Source: Millisia brevis NBRC 105863
GTDB taxonomy: Bacteria; Actinomycetota; Actinomycetes; Mycobacteriales; Mycobacteriaceae
Assembly (NCBI RefSeq): GCF_001552615.1
Contig: NZ_BCRN01000013.1
Coordinates: 1 to 64,000, forward strand
DNA: 64,000 nucleotides
Reading direction: 5' to 3'
Part shown: piece by piece, positions 51,609 to 59,608 of the stretch
Layout: every line of letters starts with the position of its first letter
How positions within the stretch are numbered: position 1 is the stretch's first letter
The notes under the pieces: model-generated
What the model was told of the DNA's origin: nothing
The model's database searches: none
Seen by the model: the letters and a program-made list of their open reading frames with translations, nothing else
Position numbers and translations under genes: made by a program

Positions 51609-52142
51609 ATGCAAAGCGAATACCAAGCGAATCTGGGAACGTGCACGGCCGCGCGGGGGCGCGTCTGTGACTCGGTACTCGACGCGTTCGAGTCGGACAG
51701 TGTCTCCGCCCGGGCCGGTGCGGCACGGATGTGTGCGCAGTGCCCCTTCCTGTCGTCCTGCCTGCGGCAGACGCGCGAGGAGATCATCGACCGGCGTGGA
51801 CCGGTCGGGGTGGTACGGGCCGGGGTGGTCTGGGACGACGACGGGCGTCCGCACGCGGGGGTTCACGCGACGGCGACCCTGCCGGACTGGATTCCGCACG
51901 AGATGTTCGCGGACTCGACGCCCGATGTCGACGAGTACCTGGTGGAACTGGCGATCTCCGATCCGGAGCGGGTCCGCGGGACATCGTTCACCGAGGAGGA
52001 GCGCGACGCGGTGATCCGCCGGGCCGCGGCCACCGGCCGATCGATGCACTGGATCCGCACCACCCTGTCGTTGCATCCGCGCAAGGTGTCGGCGGCGGTC
52101 AACCGGTTGGGGTTGCGGGACTGCTTCGCCGCCGCCCGGTAG
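51609..52142 (+). CDS. Divergent WhiB-family (Wbl) protein
   Basis: A 177-residue protein with the four cysteines of a WhiB-type [4Fe-4S] domain: one of GTC/RVC near the N-terminus and MCAQCPFLSSC (C-x2-C-x5-C). The usual G(V/I)WGG turn is missing; GVVRAGVVWDDDG stands in its place. The C-terminal half (from about residue 100) is an added helical region, IPHEMFADSTPDVDEYLVEL then EEERDAVIRRAAATGRSMHW, with a possible DNA-binding helix. ATG 51609 was chosen; GAGGGGG lies upstream at about 8 nt. It follows the protease/membrane cassette with a 62-nt gap and may be part of the same stress circuit. Confidence 0.75.
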   Translation: MQSEYQANLGTCTAARGRVCDSVLDAFESDSVSARAGAARMCAQCPFLSSCLRQTREEIIDRRGPVGVVRAGVVWDDDGRPHAGVHATATLPDWIPHEMFADSTPDVDEYLVELAISDPERVRGTSFTEEERDAVIRRAAATGRSMHWIRTTLSLHPRKVSAAVNRLGLRDCFAAAR

Positions 52143-52262
52143 CGGCGGCCCGGCGGGCCGTGCCGGTCGGCCGCAATTACGATCGCCGTGGTCGTAACCG
52201 GTGACGGCGGTTGGGGTGGGCCACCACCATGACCAGCATGTCGTCGCGCGGATCGTCGAACT

Positions 52263-52283
52263 CTCACAGCTTCGAGATGTGAG
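52263..52283. promoter_or_regulatory. Inverted repeat before the hydrolase gene
   Basis: CTCACA / TGTGAG arms separated by 9 nt, ending in the GAGGGGG ribosome site. It could be an operator or an RNA hairpin that blocks the ribosome site. A further inverted repeat, TTACGA/TCGTAA, lies about 80 nt upstream. Confidence 0.35.
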
Positions 52284-52294
52284 GGGGCCCGCCG

Positions 52295-53092
52295 ATGCCG
52301 TACTTCACCACGACCCGCGGGCGGGTGTTCTACCGCCACTGGCCGACTCGGCGTCCGCGTGCGGCGCTGATCTTCGCTCACGGCTTCGGTGAGCACAGCG
52401 GCCTCTACCGCCGCTTCGCCGAGGAGATCGGCGCGCAGGGCGTCGACCTGTGGGCCCTGGACCTGCGGGGCCACGGATTCAGCGATGGGGGCCGGGGTGC
52501 CTTCGGATCGATCGAGGATCTCGCCGACGATCTGGGCCGCCTGGCCGCCATCGCCCGCGGCCACGCACCCGGTCTGCCGTTGGCCCTCGGTGGCCACTCG
52601 TTGGGCAGCCTGGTCGCGCTCTGGGCCGCCCTGGACGCCTCCGACGACTACGCGGCGCTCGCCATCAGCGGGGCGCCGCTGTCACCGCTGGACTGGCTCA
52701 CCGATATCGACGCCGGTGGCGGGCTCGACCTCGACCCGGCGGACCTGTCGTCCGACCCGGCCTACCTCGAGCAGTTGGCCGGTGACCCGCAGGTGTTCAC
52801 CAGCGCCGACAACGCCGACGATCTGGCCGCGGCGTTCGCGCCGGCCTGGCAACGACTCGAGGCCGGGGCCGATCGGCTGGAGGTTCCCGTGCTCGCCGTA
52901 CACGGTGCCCGCGACCGGATCGCCCCCCTCGACGGGGTGACCCCGTGGGCGCAGCGACTGCCGGATTTGCGTATTGAGGTGGTCGACGGCGCCGGACACG
53001 ATGTGCTCAACGAGGTCGACCACCGACGGGTCGCCGACCGGGTCGGACGGTTTGTGGCCGTGCGCGGCGATCTGCTGGCCCGCGCACCCTGA
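52295..53092 (+). CDS. Alpha/beta hydrolase (monoacylglycerol lipase-like)
   Basis: Hydrolase of 265 residues similar to monoglyceride lipases and lysophospholipases. The oxyanion region is FAHGFGEHSGLY, the nucleophile Ser is in LGGHSLGSLVA, the Asp in VHGARDRIAP and the His in VDGAGHDVLNE. DLRGHGFSDG is typical of this subgroup. It is probably cytoplasmic, with no signal peptide. ATG 52295 follows a GAGGGGG ribosome site at about 7 nt. It is convergent with ahpF, separated by a long terminator. Confidence 0.92.
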   Translation: MPYFTTTRGRVFYRHWPTRRPRAALIFAHGFGEHSGLYRRFAEEIGAQGVDLWALDLRGHGFSDGGRGAFGSIEDLADDLGRLAAIARGHAPGLPLALGGHSLGSLVALWAALDASDDYAALAISGAPLSPLDWLTDIDAGGGLDLDPADLSSDPAYLEQLAGDPQVFTSADNADDLAAAFAPAWQRLEAGADRLEVPVLAVHGARDRIAPLDGVTPWAQRLPDLRIEVVDGAGHDVLNEVDHRRVADRVGRFVAVRGDLLARAP

Positions 53093-53134
53093 GACCTGTC
53101 ACTGGGGGCGCGTGGGTGTCGACTCCCACCCGTT

Positions 53135-53191
53135 CCGCAGAACCGAATGGGCGCCGAGGCACGAAGCCTCGACGCCCATTCGGTTCTGCGG
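53135..53191. terminator. Long bidirectional terminator
   Basis: A 26-bp stem with one mismatch: arms begin CCGCAGAACCGAATGGGCG (53135 on) and end with its complement (to 53191), with loop ACGAA. It lies between converging hydrolase and ahpF genes. A smaller hairpin GTGGG...CCCAC is just before it. No T-run is present on either strand. Confidence 0.7.
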
Positions 53192-53195
53192 GGTG

Positions 53196-54788
53196 TTACG
53201 CGGGTGCGGACACCCGAATCAGATAGTCGAACGCGCTGAGGGCGGCGGTGGCGCCGGAGCCCGCGGCGGTGACGATCTGCTTGTACGGCGCGGTGGTGCA
53301 GTCGCCGGCGGCAAAGACGCCGGGGACCTCGGTACGTCCCGCACCGTCGATGACGATCTCGCCGCGCTTGTTCAGCTCGACGGTCCCCTCGAGCCAGTCG
53401 GTATTGGGCAGCAGACCGATCTGCACGAAGATGCCGTCCAGGTCGGTTTTCTCCTCGGTGCTGTTCGCCCGGTCGATCCAGCTGACCGCGGTGACCTTCG
53501 AGCCGTCGCCGGCCACCTGGTTCACCTGAGCGGAGGTGTGCACGGTGGTGTTGCCCATGCTGTGCAGCTTGCGCTGCAGCACCTCGTCGGCACGCAGCTG
53601 CGAGTCGAACTCGAAGAGGGTGACCTGCTCGCAGAGCCCGGCCAGATCGATCGCCGCCTCGACGCCGGAGTTGCCGCCGCCGATCACCGCGACCTTCTTG
53701 CCCTTGAACAGCGGGCCGTCGCAGTGCGGGCAGTAGGTGACACCCTTGTTGAGGTAGTCGTCCTCACCCGGCACCGACAGCGAACGCCAGCGGGCGCCGG
53801 TCGCCAGGATCACCGAGCGGGCGGTCAGCCGCGCACCGTTGTCGAACTCGATCTCGATAGGCGCACCGGGCTCCGCGCCGGGGTGCAGGGCGATCGCCTG
53901 CTGCCGGGAGATCACGTCGACGTCGTAGTCGCGCACATGCTGTTCGAGCGCGGCACCGAAGGCGGGGCCCTCGGTATGTAGGATCGAGGTGAAGTTCTCG
54001 ATGCCGCCGGTGTCGAGCACCTGGCCGCCGAGCTTACGGGCGACCAGTCCGGTGCGAATTCCCTTGCGGGCAGCGTAGATCGCCGCGGTGGTGCCGGCGG
54101 GTCCGCCGCCGATGACCAGCACGTCGTAGGTTTCGCGCTCGTTCATCTGCTCGGTCTCGCGCTCGCCGACCGAGTCGTCGAGCTTGCCGACGATCTCGGC
54201 GAGGGTCATCCGACCCTGTCCGAAGACCTCACCGTTGACGTACACGGTCGGCACGCTCATCACCTGACGCTGCTCGACCTCGTCGGCGAAGGCGCCGCCC
54301 TCGATCGCGGTGTGGGTGATGTTCGGGTTCAGCGCGCTCATCAGGTTGAGCGCCTGGACCACGTCCGGGCAGTTCTGGCAGGTCAACGAGAAGTAGGTCT
54401 CGAAGTGCAGCGGACCGCTCAGGGCCGAAACCTGCTCCAGCAGAGCGGCTTCCTCCTTGGCCGGGTGGCCGCCGACGTGCAGCAGCGCCAGCACCAGCGA
54501 GGTGAACTCGTGGCCCATCGGGACGCCCGCGAAACGCACGCCCGAGTCCTCGCCCGGTCGGGTGATCAGGAACGACGGACGCCGCACATCCAGGGTGTTG
54601 TCCTCGCGGACGGTCACCCGGTCGCTGAGGGCGGCGATATCGTCGAGCAGATCGTTCATCTGCCGAATCGTCTTGGCGCGAGCCGGTTCCGCCGTGGACG
54701 GGTCGTCCGCGGTGATCACCAGTTCGATCGGATGCCGCAGATTGGTCAGGTAGGTCGACAACTGGTTCTTGAGAGTGGCGTCCAACAT
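53196..54788 (-). CDS. ahpF: Alkyl hydroperoxide reductase subunit F
   Basis: Flavoprotein of 530 residues that regenerates AhpC with NADH. The N-terminal glutaredoxin-like pair domain carries the redox motif TCQNCPDV. The thioredoxin-reductase part has [21 protein letters not shown] for [17 protein letters not shown] (CPHC disulfide), [14 protein letters not shown] for NAD and [16 protein letters not shown]. The ATG overlaps the ahpC stop by 4 nt (ATGA). AhpC-AhpF of this type is the enterobacterial-style system; many mycobacteria use AhpD instead. Confidence 0.96.
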   Translation of the reverse strand: MLDATLKNQLSTYLTNLRHPIELVITADDPSTAEPARAKTIRQMNDLLDDIAALSDRVTVREDNTLDVRRPSFLITRPGEDSGVRFAGVPMGHEFTSLVLALLHVGGHPAKEEAALLEQVSALSGPLHFETYFSLTCQNCPDVVQALNLMSALNPNITHTAIEGGAFADEVEQRQVMSVPTVYVNGEVFGQGRMTLAEIVGKLDDSVGERETEQMNERETYDVLVIGGGPAGTTAAIYAARKGIRTGLVARKLGGQVLDTGGIENFTSILHTEGPAFGAALEQHVRDYDVDVISRQQAIALHPGAEPGAPIEIEFDNGARLTARSVILATGARWRSLSVPGEDDYLNKGVTYCPHCDGPLFKGKKVAVIGGGNSGVEAAIDLAGLCEQVTLFEFDSQLRADEVLQRKLHSMGNTTVHTSAQVNQVAGDGSKVTAVSWIDRANSTEEKTDLDGIFVQIGLLPNTDWLEGTVELNKRGEIVIDGAGRTEVPGVFAAGDCTTAPYKQIVTAAGSGATAALSAFDYLIRVSAPA

Positions 54789-55351
54789 CAGATCTTGCCC
54801 ACCAGTTCCAGCGACGGGGCCAGGGTGTCGTCGCCCTCGTCCCACTTGGCCGGGCAGACCTGGCCGGGGTGGGCGGCGATGTACTGGGCGGCGCGCACCT
54901 TGCGCAGCAGCTCCTGGGCGTCGCGGCCGATGCCGGTGTCGTGCACCTCGATGGTCTTGATGCGGCCTTCGGGGTCGACGACGAAGGTGCCGCGCAGCGC
55001 CTGGCCGGCGTCCTCGATCAGGACCTCGAAGTCGCGGGAGAGCTGGAAGGTCATGTCGGCGAGCATCGTGTACTGGACCTTGCCGACGGCCGGGGAGGTC
55101 TCGTGCCACGCCTTGTGCGCGAAGTGGCTGTCGGTCGACACCGAGTAGACGTCGACGCCGAGCGCCTGGAAGGCGTCGTAGTTCTCGGCGATGTCCTCGA
55201 GCTCGGTCGGGCAGACGAAGGTGAAGTCGCCCGGGTAGAAGACGAAGACCGACCAGCGGCCGAGCAGATCGTCGCTGGAGACCTCGAGGAACTTGCCCTG
55301 ACGGTAGGCGTTGACCTTGAACGGCTTGATGGTGGTGTTGATCAGGGACAC
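54788..55351 (-). CDS. ahpC: Alkyl hydroperoxide reductase subunit C
   Basis: Peroxiredoxin of 187 residues, the same length as E. coli AhpC. It begins [20 protein letters not shown] and contains the peroxidatic Cys in [15 protein letters not shown] and the resolving Cys in [14 protein letters not shown], ending [11 protein letters not shown]. It reduces hydrogen peroxide and organic hydroperoxides. GTG 55351 has GGAGGG 7 nt upstream. It is co-transcribed with ahpF. A 17-bp palindrome about 80 bp upstream may be the operator; no oxyR gene is adjacent. Confidence 0.97.
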   Translation of the reverse strand: MSLINTTIKPFKVNAYRQGKFLEVSSDDLLGRWSVFVFYPGDFTFVCPTELEDIAENYDAFQALGVDVYSVSTDSHFAHKAWHETSPAVGKVQYTMLADMTFQLSRDFEVLIEDAGQALRGTFVVDPEGRIKTIEVHDTGIGRDAQELLRKVRAAQYIAAHPGQVCPAKWDEGDDTLAPSLELVGKI

Positions 55352-55427
55352 GGCAGAACCCTCCTGGAGAACGACGGGATATCGGCACAAGTGGTGCGAT
55401 GCGGGGAACGACAACGTAACCCCCGTA

Positions 55428-55444
55428 TCTGGATTTAATCCAGA
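55428..55444. promoter_or_regulatory. Palindrome upstream of ahpC
   Basis: TCTGGATT / AATCCAGA arms around one central base, in an otherwise A/T-rich patch 77 nt before the ahpC start. Position and symmetry suggest a regulator site, but the regulator (OxyR, a Fur-type or other protein) cannot be named. Confidence 0.5.
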
Positions 55445-55555
55445 AAAGATCGGAAACGCAAATTGACCTTCGCCACGATTTTCGAGGTTTGTGACGTTCC
55501 CCATCCGAGGCGTCCCGGAGGGTGGTGTGGCGCCCCGCTGCGGGGCCGCGCGGGG

Positions 55556-57013
55556 TTACACTCGGGCAGGCTCACGTGTCTGGTACGGCCCGGGATCGAA
55601 GTGGCCGAACCGATTTCGGAATTCCGCCGCTCGTCCCGGCCATAGCAGCACCTGCCGACCCGAACGCGGATCGACGTACCAGTTGCTGCACCCGCTGGTC
55701 CACACCCCGCTGCGCTCGGCTATCTCGGCGGCGTACGCCTCCTCCGCCTCGGCGGTCACCTCGAGCGGCCCGCGCCGCGTCCACGGCAGCGCGCCGGTGA
55801 CGTAGTCGGCCTGCGCCTCGATCATCAACACCGCCGAGTTGTGCGGCAGCGTCGCGTTCGGTCCATCGAGCACGAAGAGATTCGGGAAGCCGTGCACCGC
55901 GGTCGACGCGTAGGCGCGCATCCCCTCGGACCAGTGCTGCTCGAGGGTGCGACCACCGCGGCCGCGGATCAGGGCGGCATAGGGCTGGCGGGTGCTGCGG
56001 AAGCCGGTCGCCAGGATCACCGCATCGACCTCGTGCCGTCCGCCGTCCGCGGTGTGCACCGCATTCGCCGAGTAGCTGTCCAGCGCCTGCGGGATCAGCC
56101 GCACGTGCGGCAGGTTGAGTGACTCGTAGTAGTCGTCGCTGAAAAGAACACGCTTGCAACCGAATTCGTGGTCCGGGCGCACTGCTTCGCGGACCACCGG
56201 ATCGATCACCCGGTCGGCGAGGTGGGCCAGCGCCCGGGAGCGCGCGGCCTCGCGGCCCGCGCCGGCCCGCTCGTCGAAGACCGCCTCGGCCTCGTCGAAC
56301 ATCGTCGAGCGCAGGTCGCGCAGGACGGTGGGGCGCTGTTCGAACAGTTCGCGCTCGGCGGCCTCGTAGCCCCGGTCGCCCTTGGGCAGGATGTAGGGGG
56401 CGCTGCGCTGCAGCACGGTCACCGACGCGGCCTTCGCGGCCAGCTCGGGTAGCAATTGGACGGCGGTCGCGCCGGTGCCGACCAGCGCCACCCGGCGGCC
56501 GGACAGGTCGATGTCGTGATCCCAGCGCGCCGAATGCACGATGGGACCGGAGAATTCGCCCGGTACCGCGGGCAGGCTCGGCTCGGTCAGCCGGCCGCAG
56601 GCCAGGATCAGTACGTCCGCGATCACGGTCCGCGCATCCCCGGCGTCCGACACCTCGCCGGTGGTCGAGGTGCGCAGCGTCCACCGTCGACCGTCCCAGG
56701 AGGCGCCGTCGAGCGAGGTGCGCAGCCGCAGCCGATCGGCCACCGGCGCCGCCGCAGTTTCCAAGTATTCGCGAATCTCGGCCCCCGGGGCGAAGACTCG
56801 GCTGAAACCGGGGTTGGGGACGTCGGCAAAACAGTAGAGGTGGGCCGGCACATCGCAGGCGACGCCGGGGTAGGTGTTGTCGTACCACGTGCCGCCGACC
56901 CCGTCGCGCCGCTCCAGGATGACGAACGACTCCCCGGCCGCGGCGAGCCGTCGGCCCATCGCGATTCCGGCGAAGCCGGCACCGACCACCGCCACCCGTA
57001 CCCGCAGGGTCAC
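55556..57013 (-). CDS. Baeyer-Villiger-type flavin monooxygenase
   Basis: FAD/NADPH-dependent monooxygenase of 485 residues. The FAD motif is [17 protein letters not shown], the class fingerprint F-x-G-x3-H-x3-W-D is present as [12 protein letters not shown], and the NADPH motif is [17 protein letters not shown], in the order found in type I Baeyer-Villiger monooxygenases. Motifs such as [17 protein letters not shown] and [11 protein letters not shown] are also typical. GTG 57013 overlaps the stop of the FbiC-like gene (GTGA), so the two products are likely made together; this gene pairing is not one I recognise. The substrate, whether a ketone or an N/S compound, is unknown. Confidence 0.9.
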   Translation of the reverse strand: MTLRVRVAVVGAGFAGIAMGRRLAAAGESFVILERRDGVGGTWYDNTYPGVACDVPAHLYCFADVPNPGFSRVFAPGAEIREYLETAAAPVADRLRLRTSLDGASWDGRRWTLRTSTTGEVSDAGDARTVIADVLILACGRLTEPSLPAVPGEFSGPIVHSARWDHDIDLSGRRVALVGTGATAVQLLPELAAKAASVTVLQRSAPYILPKGDRGYEAAERELFEQRPTVLRDLRSTMFDEAEAVFDERAGAGREAARSRALAHLADRVIDPVVREAVRPDHEFGCKRVLFSDDYYESLNLPHVRLIPQALDSYSANAVHTADGGRHEVDAVILATGFRSTRQPYAALIRGRGGRTLEQHWSEGMRAYASTAVHGFPNLFVLDGPNATLPHNSAVLMIEAQADYVTGALPWTRRGPLEVTAEAEEAYAAEIAERSGVWTSGCSNWYVDPRSGRQVLLWPGRAAEFRNRFGHFDPGPYQTREPARV

Positions 57014-59268
57014 CGGGCCACTCCATAGGTGGTCGTGCGGATGCGCAACTGTCGGCCGAGGGTCTTGGCGATCCGGCGGGCATCCTCGACCGGCAGCTGC
57101 CGACCGAACTCGACACCGGCCTCCGGCACCACCCGGCCGTCGAGCAAGGTGCCGCCGAGATCGTCGGCGCCGGAACGCAGTACGGTCAGCGCCCCCTCGA
57201 CGCCGAGCCGCGTCCACGCCGCCTGGATATGCCGGATGCTGCCGTGCAACATCAGCCGGGCCACCGCGTGTACCGCCCGATGGTCGTCCTCGGTATGGGA
57301 GCCGCCCGGAAAGGCCATCGGCACCAGTTCGGTGAAGCCGCCGGTATCCGACTGGATTCGCCGCAGCCCCCGCAGGTGCGCGACCAGCTGTTGTGGCGTC
57401 TCGCCGTGCCCGTAGAACAGCACCGACGTCGAGCGCAGCCCCAGGCCGTGCGCCGCGCGGATCGCCTCCTCCCACCGCTGCACCGGCAGGTCGGTGGGGA
57501 AGACCCGCGCCCGGTAGGCCTCGTCGAGGATCTTGACCCCGGTGCCCGGCACGGTGTCGACCCCGGCCGCCCGCAGGGCCGCGTACTGCTCGGTCACCGA
57601 ACGCCCGGTGCGCCGGGCCCCGTCGATCACATCGGCCGGGCGGAAGGCGTGCAGGTGCAGACCGGGGGCGGCCCGCTTGACCGCCGCCGCGATCCGCTCG
57701 TAGACGTCATCCGGGGCATCGGGACCGGCGGTGCCCTGGATGCACAGCTCGGTCGCGCCGAGGTCGACGGTGTCGCGGGCGACGTCGGCGACCACCGCGG
57801 GATCCCATACCCGGTCCGAGCCGAGGTTGCGGTTGCCCACCTGGGTGATCGTCGCGCCGACCATCGAGCGGCGCAGTTCGTCGGCCAGCTCGGTCAGCCG
57901 GTCCAGTTCGGCGCCGCGTGCGGTCAGCAGCGCCGCATAGTCGTCGTCCGAGAGCCCGGAGGGGTCGTCGGCGGCCCGTTCGATCGGATCGCGTCGGGTC
58001 CGGCCGGAGGTCTGTGGGTCGGCGGTCGAACCGAGCGGGGTGACCGGGCGGGCGCCGAAGCCGGCCAACCCGTCCTCGCCGGCGAGGGCGAGCACCGGCT
58101 CGTGCAGGGCCGGATCGATCCACCGGTCGCGGTCGTGGATATACGGCGGGTGCACGGTGATCCGTTCGCGCAGGGTGTACCCGGCGGCGCGGGTCGCCGC
58201 GGCCAGGGCCTCGACCTGGGGCCAGGGCCGTTCCGGGTTGACGTGATCGGCGGTCAGCGGGCTGACGCCACCCCAATCGTCGATGCCGGCGGCGACCAGT
58301 CGGGAGAACTCGGTCGGGTCGCTGAGGTTCGGCGGTACCTGCACGCGGGCGTCCGGCCCGAGCACGATCCGGGTGGTCGCGACGGTGGCGATATAGGCGT
58401 CCATATCGGCGTCGTCCGCGGCCTGCATCGCGGTTCCCGGCTTCGCCCGGAAGTTCTGCACGATGATCTCCTGCAGATTGCCGTGCCGCTGCTGGGCATC
58501 CCGCAGCGCGAGGATCGTCTCGAACCGTTCCTGCGGGGTCTCGCCGATGCCCATCAGCAGACCGGTGGTGAACGGGATGCGCAGCGTGCCGGTGTCCTCG
58601 AGGACCTGCAGCCGCACCGCCGGGTCCTTGTCGGGGGACCCGAAGTGAGCCTCGCCCGGGTCGGTGAACAGCCGGGTCGAGGTGGTCTCGAGCATCATGC
58701 CCATCGACGGCGCCGTCGGGCGCAGCGCGACCAACTCGTCGTGGCTCATCACCCCCGGGTTGAGGTGCGCGAGCATGCCGGTCTCCGCGGTGATCCGCCG
58801 CGCGAGGTGGCCGATGTAGTCGAGCGTCGAGGCCCACCCGTGTGCGTCGAGCCATTCGCGCGCGACGTCCCAGCGCTCCTCGGGGCGATCGCCCAGGGTG
58901 AGCAACGCTTCCTTGCAGCCCAGGTGCGCGCCCTGGTGGGCGGTCGCGAGGACCTGCTCCTCCGACAGATAGGGCGGGATGCCCTTGCGGGTCAGCTTGG
59001 CGGGGGTGTCGACGAAGACGCAGTAGTGGCAGCGGTCCCGGCAGAGGGTGGTCACCGGGATGAACACCTTGCGCGACCAGGTGATGACGCCGGGGCGGCC
59101 GGCTCGCTCGAGCCCCTCGTCGCGGATGCGCCCGGCCTCGGCGACCAGCTCCGCCAGCTCGTCACCGCGCGCCAACAGCATCGATACGTCGGGGGCGCGG
59201 CCACCGGAAACCACCGCGCGGGCGGGGCCGTGCGCGGGTCGCGTCGTGCCATCGACCACTGCTGCCAT
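57010..59268 (-). CDS. FbiC-like protein with intact CofG half and degenerate CofH half
   Basis: A 752-residue two-module protein like FbiC, which makes the deazaflavin F0 of coenzyme F420 with two radical-SAM modules. The CofG module (about 30-400) is intact, with LCRDRCHYC (Cys76, 80, 83) and close family likeness (GCKEALLTLGDRPE, LNPGVMS, PSMGMMLETTS, DWGGVSPLTADHVNPERPWP). The CofH half (about 450-752) keeps GATELCIQG, LHAFRPADVIDGA, TVPGTGVKILDE and GGADDLGGTL-type blocks but lacks the CxxxCxxC cluster motif: after GNRNLGSD the sequence jumps to VWDPAVVADVARD (DNA about 57790-57850), a net loss of about 20 residues. The usual segment near the QN..LYLAG block is also shortened. It is coupled to a flavin monooxygenase. 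Either it is a paralogue with a new role or a decayed FbiC. Confidence 0.85.
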   Translation of the reverse strand: MAAVVDGTTRPAHGPARAVVSGGRAPDVSMLLARGDELAELVAEAGRIRDEGLERAGRPGVITWSRKVFIPVTTLCRDRCHYCVFVDTPAKLTRKGIPPYLSEEQVLATAHQGAHLGCKEALLTLGDRPEERWDVAREWLDAHGWASTLDYIGHLARRITAETGMLAHLNPGVMSHDELVALRPTAPSMGMMLETTSTRLFTDPGEAHFGSPDKDPAVRLQVLEDTGTLRIPFTTGLLMGIGETPQERFETILALRDAQQRHGNLQEIIVQNFRAKPGTAMQAADDADMDAYIATVATTRIVLGPDARVQVPPNLSDPTEFSRLVAAGIDDWGGVSPLTADHVNPERPWPQVEALAAATRAAGYTLRERITVHPPYIHDRDRWIDPALHEPVLALAGEDGLAGFGARPVTPLGSTADPQTSGRTRRDPIERAADDPSGLSDDDYAALLTARGAELDRLTELADELRRSMVGATITQVGNRNLGSDRVWDPAVVADVARDTVDLGATELCIQGTAGPDAPDDVYERIAAAVKRAAPGLHLHAFRPADVIDGARRTGRSVTEQYAALRAAGVDTVPGTGVKILDEAYRARVFPTDLPVQRWEEAIRAAHGLGLRSTSVLFYGHGETPQQLVAHLRGLRRIQSDTGGFTELVPMAFPGGSHTEDDHRAVHAVARLMLHGSIRHIQAAWTRLGVEGALTVLRSGADDLGGTLLDGRVVPEAGVEFGRQLPVEDARRIAKTLGRQLRIRTTTYGVAR

Positions 59269-59608
59269 GGGCGGGTGCCTCCTCGTGCTGCCCGGCGGTC
59301 ACCGTCGCGGAGGGGTCCGCGTGGTGCTCGACGGGCGGTTCGCGCCGACGTGCCTAGGTGGAACGCCACGACGGCACGGAATAGTCCGTCGACTCCCTCG
59401 AGGATGGCACGCCGCGCGGATCGGCGAGCGCACCCACCGCGTCTACCGCTGGTCGCTACTCGTGCACCCGGCGAGGTTGCGGTGTCCGGGTTAGCATTTT
59501 GTCCGATATCGACGCGTGCGATATCGGCGGCGGGCGCATCGGGTCCGCCGGATACGGGGCGGGCTCTGGCGTCGGTGCGGGATCCCCAGGCGAAATTCGG
59601 GAGTCTGC
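59269..59608. other. Intergenic region with an inverted repeat before the NCS1 permease
   Basis: This 340-bp divergent region between the FbiC-like gene and the permease holds no supported gene and no riboswitch that I recognise. It contains one clear perfect inverted repeat, CCGATATCG-ACGCGTG-CGATATCGG (59503-59527), which is likely to be a regulator site for the permease or for both genes. TTAGCATTTT just upstream of the repeat (59491-59500) is the only A/T-rich patch and may be promoter-associated. Confidence 0.5.

Noticed and set aside
59269-59608. TPP or other riboswitch before the NCS1 permease
   Set aside because: The expected CTGAGA and related conserved elements are missing; only a simple inverted repeat is present.
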